This document shows, piece by piece, positions 6,048 to 11,027 of a stretch of DNA of 24,671 nucleotides (positions are counted from its first letter, which is position 1; every line of letters begins with the position of its first letter). The stretch is from a virus. The notes beneath the pieces were generated by a model. That model saw nothing but the letters and a program-made list of their open reading frames with translations. It had not been told where the DNA came from and ran no database searches. The translations under genes and the position numbers were made by a program. The stretch is from positions 1 through 24,671 of IMG/VR virus record IMGVR_UViG_3300032308_000454; one strand, 5' to 3'.

Positions 6048-6610
6048 TGTTCAGCCATTGCATCCGCAATACCTTGAAAAGTTTTACTTCTAACTTTTGC
6101 CGATTTATTGTCTGAATACCATTTAGGTAATTTTTTGCCTGTAGGTGAAATATAAAATTCGCCTTTATCAACAATATTTGTATGTTTAAGTAACGGTAAA
6201 TTTTTAAGCCATAAACAAGTAGTTTTTTGCGCTTTATCACCAAATTGCCACGGTTGAATTATTTGATCTGGCTTACGGTAAACGTTACTCATAATTCCAA
6301 CTGGATTTTCTACTGCAATTTTTGGAATATTTGCATTAGCAATTGCTAAGAAAAAATCAATACCTTGTTGTTGCCTACCATCTTCACGTTTTTTAGCAAA
6401 ATGCTTTGCACCGCTTACTGCTAAATGGGTGCATGGTGGAAAAGCAATCATCAAATCCCATCCATCATTAATAATTTGAAACACATCACCTTGATAATGC
6501 GGACCAGCAACATCAGTAGGAAGAATGTCGCAAGATACAGCTTCATGTCCTTTTTTAATAAAAGCATCCCTAACCGCACCAGAATATTCGCAAGCTATTA
6601 ATATTTTCAT
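6038..6610 (-). CDS. DNA cytosine-5 methyltransferase-like protein
   Basis: Predicted SAM-dependent cytosine methyltransferase, 190 aa, the compact phage form (bacterial Dcm enzymes exceed 300 aa). The SAM-binding region MKILIACEYSGAVRDAF lies at 1-17, catalytic PPC at 58-60 in AFPPCTHLAVSGAKHFAKK, and ENP at 101-103 (motif VI, canonical ENV) in IAVENPVGIMSN. TTCLWLKNLP (130-139) and a C-terminal VRSKTFQGIADAMAEQW (motif X-like) complete the set. The separate target-recognition domain of larger enzymes is very short. No restriction enzyme is adjacent, so it is probably an orphan protecting phage DNA against host restriction. Its start overlaps the stop of the replication gene. Confidence 0.85.
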   Translation of the reverse strand: MKILIACEYSGAVRDAFIKKGHEAVSCDILPTDVAGPHYQGDVFQIINDGWDLMIAFPPCTHLAVSGAKHFAKKREDGRQQQGIDFFLAIANANIPKIAVENPVGIMSNVYRKPDQIIQPWQFGDKAQKTTCLWLKNLPLLKHTNIVDKGEFYISPTGKKLPKWYSDNKSAKVRSKTFQGIADAMAEQWS

Positions 6611-6975
6611 GATATTTCCCTAATTTTTTCTGCAATTCTTTTTCTTAACTCTGGCCAACCCTCGCCTGATCTTGGTTTAACACCAACTTCTGCGGCTTTC
6701 TTCATTGTTAAATCATCATCCGAATACCACAATAATGCCGGCGGTGCCTTTTCTTTAAAATCTAATTCATCTTCCCAACGCCACCCATTTAACCAAGTTG
6801 ACGCATGGGGCATAAAATCTGGTTCTGTTTGCTTTAGCTGCCAGTACCTAACATGGTTTGGCAATGCTTCCAAAGCAGCTTCTTGATCTTCAGGCTTTAA
6901 TCTAATAAAAGCATCAAAAGCTTTTTTCTTATTAACTTTTCTTGGGTATAACTTCCAAAACGTTTCAAAACTCAT
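6607..6975 (-). CDS. Replication protein, C-terminal loader-type domain only
   Basis: 122 aa. The N-terminal block FETFWKLYPRKVNKKKAFDA (3-22), the PEDQEAALEALPNHVRYW helix and the hallmark FMPHASTWLNGWRWEDEL (54-71) form the domain found at the C-terminus of many phage replisome organisers and DnaT/O-like helicase loaders. Here it stands alone without the N-terminal winged-helix origin-binding domain. The C-terminal 45 residues (GVKPRSGEGWPELRKRI) are basic. It is the first gene after the minus-strand leader and promoter (7047-6997), with AAAGGA 5 bp upstream of the ATG, as expected for a replication operon. Confidence 0.75.
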   Translation of the reverse strand: MSFETFWKLYPRKVNKKKAFDAFIRLKPEDQEAALEALPNHVRYWQLKQTEPDFMPHASTWLNGWRWEDELDFKEKAPPALLWYSDDDLTMKKAAEVGVKPRSGEGWPELRKRIAEKIREIS

Positions 6976-6996
6976 TTTTATCCTTTCCTTTTATTC

Positions 6997-7047
6997 ACCA
7001 ATTTATTTGGTAAATATAACTTTACTAAAGATTACTTGAGTTGTAAA
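6997..7047 (-). promoter_or_regulatory. Minus-strand promoter with 5'-end hairpin (element P3)
   Basis: -35 TTTACA (7047-7042), 17-bp spacer, -10 TAAAGT (7024-7019), 7 bp, then inverted repeat ACCAA/TTGGT with a 5-nt loop (7011-6997). The spacer closely matches that of the plus-strand promoter at 9764 (the last eight spacer bases AATCTTTAG are the same). The repeat lies where the transcript should begin, about 15 bp before the AAAGGA ribosome site of the replication gene. A TATATT overlapping the -10 could be an alternative. Confidence 0.6.
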
Positions 7048-7072
7048 GCGCAATTTAAACAATTTAATAAAT

Positions 7073-7096
7073 ATTTCTGTATTTATTTCTGTATTT
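7073..7096. repeat. Perfect 12-bp tandem duplication in the operon leader
   Basis: ATTTCTGTATTT occurs twice head to tail (7073-7084, 7085-7096), between the C4-like RNA and promoter P3. On the minus strand each unit reads AAATACAGAAAT. It may be a pair of protein-binding sites or short iterons, or a target for the upstream RNA. Confidence 0.7.
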
Positions 7097-7101
7097 GTTT
7101 A

Positions 7102-7286
7102 GGGATTGCTTTTTGGTGGACGAACCTAGCCCACCTAGATTCGCCTTCAACTGTTTGCTTTTCGGAGCCACAGAACCCGACAGTCGTTCAGGAAACCGGC
7201 ACTATCTTCGCCACCGGCATTTGCGCTATTACATTCCCTATCCCCTAGTGCGCTTGCGTCTTGACCGCTAGTGGTGATGAATCCCC
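7102..7286 (-). ncRNA. Structured leader RNA resembling phage C4 antisense RNA
   Basis: This non-coding stretch is richer in G+C than its surroundings and folds on the minus strand into three consecutive hairpins. H1 is GAAC/GTTC (7189-7173), with the alternative pairing CGAC/GTCG. H2 is CTGT-GCT/AGC-ACAG (7173-7151). H3 is GGCGAA-CTAG/CTAG-TTCGTC (7145-7119). GGGGATT (7286-7280) can pair with AATCCC (7107-7102) to close the whole element. The order of hairpins, and the sequence between TTTCCTGAACGACTGTCGGG and the GTTCGTCCACC end, recall C4 antisense RNA of P1/P22-type phages, which lies in the leader of the antirepressor operon. Here it precedes the replication operon. The family match is from memory. 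Confidence 0.5.
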
Positions 7287-7318
7287 AATCAAGAACGATT
7301 GAAAATTAGATTGGCAAT

Positions 7319-7411
7319 AAAAAAAGGCTTTAGTGGCAACTCTGTGATTAGACGGCTTAAGAAAACGTTCTATTTATTTTCCTAAACCCACAAAATTGCC
7401 GCTAAAGCCTT
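7319..7411 (-). terminator. Large hairpin followed by T-run: terminator or attenuator
   Basis: On the minus strand a 16-bp stem (arms at 7411-7396 and 7339-7324, one G-U pair) closes a 56-nt loop and runs straight into seven Ts (7325-7319). Inside the loop a second 9-bp stem forms (7385-7377 with 7365-7357, one G-U). It lies 46 bp beyond the stop of the repressor gene and 38 bp before the C4-like RNA, so it can end the repressor transcript or regulate read-through into the leader. The nested inner stem is more than a simple terminator needs. Confidence 0.65.
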
Positions 7412-7457
7412 ATGTCATCGAGTGTCTAATTCCTCAACAATGTAAATATATCATAAT

Positions 7458-7688
7458 TTACGGAATAAACAACTCCGGCCAAATTAAATGCCAATTATTT
7501 GGAAAAAGCTTTTTTCTGCTTACTTTGCCGTTTGTTTCTTTTTCTATCGTGGCCGCTATCATCATTAATGGTGCAGCCGGAATAGCGTTATTGTTACGCC
7601 ATTGGCATACAGCCTGAACCGATACGCCGCATATTTTGGCCACTTTTGCTGGCCTACCCAACAAATCAATTATTTGTGCATCAGTCAT
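7458..7688 (-). CDS. Cro/YdaS-like HTH transcriptional regulator
   Basis: 76 aa. The helix-turn-helix is LGRPAKVAKICGVSVQAVCQ (10-29), followed by WRNNNAIPAAPLMMIAATIE and a C-terminal KVSRKKLFPNNWHLIWPEL. This matches the small Cro/YdaS family of phage regulators, in which 'VSxKxLFPxxWxxIWPEL' is a common ending. It is transcribed away from the plus-strand early genes, separated from them by a 98-bp divergent promoter region, the usual arrangement for a repressor or Cro-type switch. An AAAGGA site lies 9 bp before the ATG. No second repressor (CI-type) gene is in the window. Confidence 0.85.
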   Translation of the reverse strand: MTDAQIIDLLGRPAKVAKICGVSVQAVCQWRNNNAIPAAPLMMIAATIEKETNGKVSRKKLFPNNWHLIWPELFIP

Positions 7689-7699
7689 TTATTTGTATC

Positions 7700-7709
7700 C
7701 TTTACTAAA
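7700..7709. promoter_or_regulatory. Candidate regulator operator CTTTACTAAA
   Basis: The 10-mer CTTTACTAAA sits just upstream of the regulator start (12 bp from the ATG) and 7 bp from the -35 of the divergent early promoter. The same 10-mer occurs at 7020-7029, overlapping the -10 of promoter P3, where it extends to the palindrome CTTTA-C-TAAAG (7020-7030). The complementary TTTAGTA lies over the spacer/-10 junction of the promoter at 9764. Shared position at switch promoters suggests a binding site of the HTH regulator. Confidence 0.35.
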
Positions 7710-7715
7710 TATTTC

Positions 7716-7767
7716 TTTACATTGGTTCAATTTTACTTTACATTCTGAATTACGGCAATGTTGCCGT
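7716..7767 (+). promoter_or_regulatory. Early promoter with 5'-end hairpin (element P1)
   Basis: -35 TTTACA (7716-7721), exact 17-bp spacer, -10 TACATT (7739-7744), 7 bp, then the perfect inverted repeat ACGGCAA-TG-TTGCCGT (7752-7767). Transcription should begin at or within a base or two of the repeat. The AAGGGGG ribosome site and ATG 7787 follow. The element drives the ssDNA-binding/exonuclease operon and is nearly a twin of the one at 9764-9814. Confidence 0.65.
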
Positions 7768-7786
7768 GAGTAACAAGGGGGAAAAA

Positions 7787-8044
7787 ATGGAATTTAGATA
7801 CGATATGGAACAAGATTTACTAGAACAATACAATGACCAGGTTCAAACGGAATTCCGTCTTGAAGAAATATTTGGCGCATTGGAACGTGCAGAGCCATTA
7901 GATGATGAAGAAATTGCGTTACTTCGCCACTCTTGCGGTATGCCAAAAAAAACCATCCAGCAAATTAAAGCAGAAGCGCAGAAACGCCTTTTGCGTGACA
8001 TTTTTATTGATGCAACAAATAATTTAATTAAGGAAAAAAAATGA
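7787..8044 (+). CDS. Acidic hypothetical early protein, 85 aa
   Basis: Start taken at ATG 7787, preceded by AAGGGGGAA; an in-frame GTG at 7766 falls inside the promoter hairpin and is rejected. The protein is acidic and helical over its first 55 residues (MEFRYDMEQDLLEQYNDQ ... ERAEPLDDEEIALLRHS) and turns basic (KAEAQKRLLRDIF, NNLIKEKK). GMPKKTIQQIKAEAQ could be a short helix-turn segment. No family recognised. Its TGA overlaps the ATG of the ssDNA-binding gene, so the two are coupled. Confidence 0.7.
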   Translation: MEFRYDMEQDLLEQYNDQVQTEFRLEEIFGALERAEPLDDEEIALLRHSCGMPKKTIQQIKAEAQKRLLRDIFIDATNNLIKEKK

Positions 8045-8679
8045 TAGTAGCCCGTCAAAACAGTACAAGTAGCGATTTTAAATTACCACCAGCTGGTAGT
8101 TTTAGCGCACGTTTATATCGCCTAATCGACATTGGCACCCAAACCACCGAATGGATGGGTAAGAAAAAAATGCAGCGCAAAATCATAGCTATGTTTGAAT
8201 TACATGGTGAAGATAATGATGGCCAGCCATTGTTGACCAATGACGGTAAACCGCTGGTTGTATCCAAACGCTACACGTTATCCCTAGATGAAAAAGCTAC
8301 ATTGCGTAAAGATTTAGAAGCTTGGCGTGGCAAAGCTTTTACCCAGCAAGAATTGGATGGTTTTAACCTGGAAGTATTGCTAGGCAAATTTTGCATGGTA
8401 TCCATCACCCATACAGAACATGACGGTAAACAATACGCCAACATTTCTAGCATTAGCCAGGTACCTTCTGCGCTTAAAAAATTAGGCGAACCAAAAGGTG
8501 TTAATGAACTGATGATTTTTACGCTAGATCAGTTTGATCAAGGTAAGTTTGAAAAGCTTTCAGAAGGCTTACAAGGCGTAATCAGAAAATCAGCAGAATA
8601 CCGCAACACATTTGAACCTAATTCACCACCTGTTACTTCCTCACCAATGGAAGAAATGGATGATGACATCCCATTTTAA
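8041..8679 (+). CDS. Phage ssDNA-binding/replication protein with SSB-type acidic tip (NGO0469-like)
   Basis: 212 aa. The N-terminal PPAGSFSARLYRLIDIGTQ (16-34) starts an OB-fold-like region, followed by MQRKIIAMFELHGED, KPLVVSKRYTLSLDEKATLR and GFNLEVLLGKFCMVSITHTE. A flexible Pro/Ser linker (about 190-203) leads to the C-terminus MEEMDDDIPF, nearly identical to the DDDIPF tip by which bacterial SSB recruits partner proteins. I recognise the family as the phage 'replication initiation protein, NGO0469 family'. It probably coats single strands and recruits host SSB-interacting enzymes. It is coupled to the exonuclease downstream. Confidence 0.8.
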   Translation: MIVARQNSTSSDFKLPPAGSFSARLYRLIDIGTQTTEWMGKKKMQRKIIAMFELHGEDNDGQPLLTNDGKPLVVSKRYTLSLDEKATLRKDLEAWRGKAFTQQELDGFNLEVLLGKFCMVSITHTEHDGKQYANISSISQVPSALKKLGEPKGVNELMIFTLDQFDQGKFEKLSEGLQGVIRKSAEYRNTFEPNSPPVTSSPMEEMDDDIPF

Positions 8680-8688
8680 GGTGGTCAC

Positions 8689-8883
8689 ATGAAATGCATT
8701 GAATGTAAATGGTTTGTGGGTACTGCTAACGATCAATACGGGGTTTGCAAACGCTACCCTGTAGTGCAGAACAAAACGCAACATGATTGGTGCGGTGAAT
8801 ATGTATCTAAGATATGTGAAATATCGGAAGCAGTTGCAGAACTCCAAGCAAAACGTGGAAGAAAGCCAAAAAATGATAATTAA
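8689..8883 (+). CDS. Small Cys-rich (zinc-knuckle-like) protein, 64 aa
   Basis: MKCIECKWFV (C3, C6), GVCKRYP (C20) and HDWCGEY (C35), with a second Cys group in SKICEIS, form a putative zinc site. The C-terminus is basic (QAKRGRKPKNDN), and the RGRKP motif resembles an AT-hook, which would suit minor-groove DNA binding. Small 'MKCxxCKWxxxxxxxxGxCxRYPxxxxKxxxxxWCGEY' proteins are frequent in phage early operons; their function is unknown. The stop overlaps the start of the exonuclease gene by 11 bp. GGTGGTC lies before the ATG. Confidence 0.72.
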   Translation: MKCIECKWFVGTANDQYGVCKRYPVVQNKTQHDWCGEYVSKICEISEAVAELQAKRGRKPKNDN

Positions 8884-9661
8884 AGAACGTCAATCTGAAT
8901 CTGGTCATTGGTACGCCCGTGACGGTAGCCCAGCTTATACCGTACTTGGTAAAAATGGCCAGCCCCGTAATACAACGCTTCGTGACGCACGATCCAATGA
9001 TTTGGTGCCTAGTGTTTCCGGTATTTTGAACGTGGCCGCCAAGCCAGGTTTAGATACTTGGAAGCAGCAGCAAGTTTTATTAGCTGCGTTAACTTTGCCT
9101 AGAAAATCTGATGAACCTGAACAAGATTGGCTTGAACGGGTAATGATGGATTCTAAGCAAACTGGCCGTGTAGCTGCTGAACGTGGAACTGCTATTCACG
9201 CAATTATTCAAGAATACTTTGAAGGTAAAGTAGTCAATGAATATGCAACCATGTGTGATGCAGTCAAGGAAGCTATAGATGGGCATTTTGGGAAGCTTTT
9301 ATACGTGCCTGAAGTATCCTTTGCCCACCCGCTAGGATACGGCGGTAAGGCTGATTTAATAGCTGCTGCTATGCCTAATTTTGATGGTGTTTGCATTGAT
9401 TTCAAAACCAAAGAAACAGAAGATATTTCTACGGTTGATGTTTATGCAGAACATGGTATGCAGTTGGCTGCTTACCGTGAAGGCTTCAAAATTCCAAAGG
9501 CTAGATGTGCCAATGTATTTGTTGGCTACAAAATGGTTGGCGGCAATGTTGTGTTTACCGGCGTTAAATTGATTGAACATGATCCAATTAACCTAGACCG
9601 TTACTGGCTTATGTTTACAAAATTGCTAGAATTTTGGCAATTAAAAAACAATCATTCTTAA
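8873..9661 (+). CDS. RecB/Cas4-like PD-(D/E)XK exonuclease
   Basis: 262 aa counted from ATG 8873; an in-frame ATG at 8783 would overlap the Cys-rich gene by 100 bp and lacks a good ribosome site. The RecB-family nuclease signature is complete: GTAIHAIIQEYFEG with His 109, GYGGKADLIAA with Asp 161, VCIDFKTKE with Asp 176 and Lys 178, and the HGMQLAAYREG motif with Gln 197 and Tyr 201. It would resect double-strand DNA ends for recombination or degrade host DNA. Its partner is probably the ssDNA-binding protein upstream; no Red-beta/RecT/Erf annealase is in view. The operon ends at a strong terminator (9724-9762). Confidence 0.9.
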   Translation: MIIKERQSESGHWYARDGSPAYTVLGKNGQPRNTTLRDARSNDLVPSVSGILNVAAKPGLDTWKQQQVLLAALTLPRKSDEPEQDWLERVMMDSKQTGRVAAERGTAIHAIIQEYFEGKVVNEYATMCDAVKEAIDGHFGKLLYVPEVSFAHPLGYGGKADLIAAAMPNFDGVCIDFKTKETEDISTVDVYAEHGMQLAAYREGFKIPKARCANVFVGYKMVGGNVVFTGVKLIEHDPINLDRYWLMFTKLLEFWQLKNNHS

Positions 9662-9723
9662 TTTTACAAAGCCGTTAACTAGACAATGAAGGATGCAACA
9701 ATTTGGGAATTTTTCTAGTTTCA

Positions 9724-9762
9724 GCCCAATTTGCAATAGTTGCCAAATTCAGGCTTTTTTTT
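9724..9762 (+). terminator. Rho-independent terminator after the exonuclease gene
   Basis: GCC-AATTT-GCAA / TTGC-AAATT-GGC stem with small bulges and a TAG loop, followed by eight Ts (9755-9762). The -35 of the next promoter begins two bases beyond the T-run, so the two transcription units are cleanly separated. The 62 bp between the exonuclease stop and the stem hold nothing else recognisable. Confidence 0.85.
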
Positions 9763-9763
9763 A

Positions 9764-9814
9764 TTTACAAGTGAAGCAATCTTTAGTACATTAACCCTAC
9801 CGCAATGTTGCGGT
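9764..9814 (+). promoter_or_regulatory. Promoter with 5'-end hairpin (element P2)
   Basis: -35 TTTACA (9764-9769), 17-bp spacer, -10 TACATT (9787-9792), 6 bp, then inverted repeat ACCGCAA-TG-TTGCGGT (9799-9814). -35, spacing and -10 are identical to the promoter at 7716; the hairpin core GCAATGTTGC is identical while the arm changes from ACG/CGT to ACC/GGT, keeping pairing. AAGGA and ATG 9834 follow. Confidence 0.65.
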
Positions 9815-9833
9815 GATAAATAAAGGAATAGAA

Positions 9834-10223
9834 ATGAACCGTAATCAAAAATCAAAAGCAGTTTGGACTTATGAATTAGATAATACTAAAACGTTTGCAG
9901 AACAAGCAAACCATGACAAAATTGATTACAAGTATGTAATTAATGAAGCTTTAACCGGCATCATATTTGTGGCTGCTGTACTTGCTGCATTATTCTTAAC
10001 TGGTTGTTCAACGCCTGGCACCGTATATAGCCAAGCCCCTACACAACAGTTAGTATTGGATAAGCAAGTAGCTGGATTAACTAGAAATGAAATTATTAAT
10101 GGCGTTACTGAATGTGAAGGTAACGGTTTACGTGCCCATGTAATTACCACTAAACGATCAATTAATGGTTTTAGTGCGGATATACCAATCGAAGTAACTT
10201 GTATGCCTAAGTACCGATATTAG
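9834..10223 (+). CDS. Lipoprotein-like membrane-anchored protein, 129 aa
   Basis: Start at ATG 9834 (AAGGA 7-8 bp upstream). A 40-residue polar N-terminus precedes a hydrophobic helix (GIIFVAAVLAALFL, about 42-55) that ends in LTGC, a lipobox with Cys 58. The long polar N-region is unusual for a lipoprotein signal, so it may instead stay as a signal-anchored protein. The C-terminal domain (GVTECEGNGLRAHVITTKRS, then FSADIPIEVTCMPKY) has two cysteines and beta-strand character and resembles a conserved phage hypothetical. As an early lipoprotein with its own promoter it could act in superinfection exclusion; that is inference. Confidence 0.7.
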   Translation: MNRNQKSKAVWTYELDNTKTFAEQANHDKIDYKYVINEALTGIIFVAAVLAALFLTGCSTPGTVYSQAPTQQLVLDKQVAGLTRNEIINGVTECEGNGLRAHVITTKRSINGFSADIPIEVTCMPKYRY

Positions 10224-10231
10224 GGGATTTT

Positions 10232-10435
10232 ATGGATGAATATATTTGGACTGCCAGCGGCACCGATGTGACGATCCGGTGGCGTTTAAAAGGCTGGTTG
10301 CCGCCATCAGAACTAAAAGAATTTAGGGACAAATGGCGGTACTTCCAAAATCTTCCCTTACGTAATCTTGATGACAACGCAAAAGAACAATATGAACAAG
10401 TGCTACGTAAAGCCAAAGTAGCACGTATTACATAA
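10232..10435 (+). CDS. Conserved small phage protein, 67 aa
   Basis: Sequence MDEYIWTASGTDVTIRWRLK then GWLPPSELKEFRDKWRYFQN and a helical, basic C-terminus. The 'GTDVTxRWRxxGWxPPSExxxxxxKWxxFxxLPLRxL' pattern is one I recognise from many phage genomes; function is unknown. It is the second gene of the short operon from the promoter at 9764. Its TAA directly abuts the TAA of the convergent minus-strand gene, with no terminator between. Confidence 0.72.
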   Translation: MDEYIWTASGTDVTIRWRLKGWLPPSELKEFRDKWRYFQNLPLRNLDDNAKEQYEQVLRKAKVARIT

Positions 10436-10582
10436 TTATTTTTTCATGGGGTGGGCTTTGTTCATAGGCTCACCTTCATGCTTCTTCAATTCTTTTTTCA
10501 ATTCAAAAACACCACTACGCAATTGCATCATTTCTTTTTTTTCTTGCTTGTGTTCTTTATTTGTTTCTTTTTCTTTATGCAT
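10436..10582 (-). CDS. Very small Lys/Glu-rich protein, 48 aa
   Basis: Translated by hand from ATG 10582 (AGGGGA 5-6 bp upstream) to TAA 10436. It starts MHKEKETNKEHKQEKKEMMQ, has a helical LRSGVFELKKELKKHEGEPM and ends in KAHPMKK. Charged-cluster helix, no membrane segment. The ending 'KHExxPMxKAHxxK' recurs in small phage proteins. It is the last gene of the late minus-strand operon, after the endolysin, separated from it by only one base. Confidence 0.65.
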   Translation of the reverse strand: MHKEKETNKEHKQEKKEMMQLRSGVFELKKELKKHEGEPMNKAHPMKK

Positions 10583-10583
10583 T

Positions 10584-11027
10584 TTATTCCCCTATTTTAA
10601 AAGGCCGTGTGCCTTTTTTATCAATAATCAAAGCCTGTTTTCTAGGCTCAATATCTTTCGCATTTGGAATACTTAAATGTGTCCAGGCATCAAATTCCCG
10701 AATAACTTGATCATACTGCAAACCTGATTTCACAATGGCCGCCACCACTTCGTTTGGTGTCATTCCTTTTACTTTTAAATCTGCTGCAACACCACGGCAA
10801 TGCTGGCTAGTAGGTTTACCACCAACTTTTTTATTTGCTTCGGGGCTGCGGTATGCAGAATTAATATGTATTGGCTTGCCTAGTAAATTCCTTACTTCTT
10901 CTAAAAACAATGCCAGCCGGCGCAAGTTCATCAATACATCATTATCTGGCGTATTGTCTATATGGTATCTGGCTGCCGTTTCGCTGGCAGTCATTTCCTC
11001 TAACGTGAAGTTGGGCGATAAATTCAT
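10584..11027 (-). CDS. Endolysin, M15-family L-Ala-D-Glu/D-Ala-D-Ala peptidase
   Basis: 147 aa, typical for Peptidase_M15_3 endolysins. The fold starts at NLSPNFTLEEMTASETAARY. The zinc-site motifs are intact: SAYRSPEANKKVGGKPTSQH with His 76, GVAADL with Asp 83, and AWTHLSI with His 117. It would cut peptide cross-links of peptidoglycan to burst the cell. There is no signal peptide, so release depends on the holin encoded immediately upstream, whose stop overlaps this gene's start by 4 bp. Confidence 0.93.
   Translation of the reverse strand: MNLSPNFTLEEMTASETAARYHIDNTPDNDVLMNLRRLALFLEEVRNLLGKPIHINSAYRSPEANKKVGGKPTSQHCRGVAADLKVKGMTPNEVVAAIVKSGLQYDQVIREFDAWTHLSIPNAKDIEPRKQALIIDKKGTRPFKIGE

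Noticed and set aside
7036-7248. Plus-strand open frame of 70 codons starting at TTG in the control region
   Set aside because: It has a TTG start without ribosome site, a Phe/Cys-rich first half and base composition set by the hairpins; the region is better explained as a structured minus-strand RNA.
7153-7305. Minus-strand frame (about 50 codons, LDWGFITTSGQDASALGD...) through the leader RNA
   Set aside because: It lacks an ATG and ribosome site. I recall similar pseudo-peptides being produced by reading through conserved phage leader RNAs, so conservation here is likely RNA structure.
7766-7768. GTG at 7766 as start of the acidic early protein
   Set aside because: It lies inside the +1 hairpin with no ribosome site; ATG 7787 follows AAGGGGG.
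8783-8785. ATG at 8783 as start of the exonuclease
   Set aside because: It would add 30 residues that overlap the Cys-rich gene in another frame and are not typical of the family; ATG 8873 is supported by the overlap with the preceding stop.
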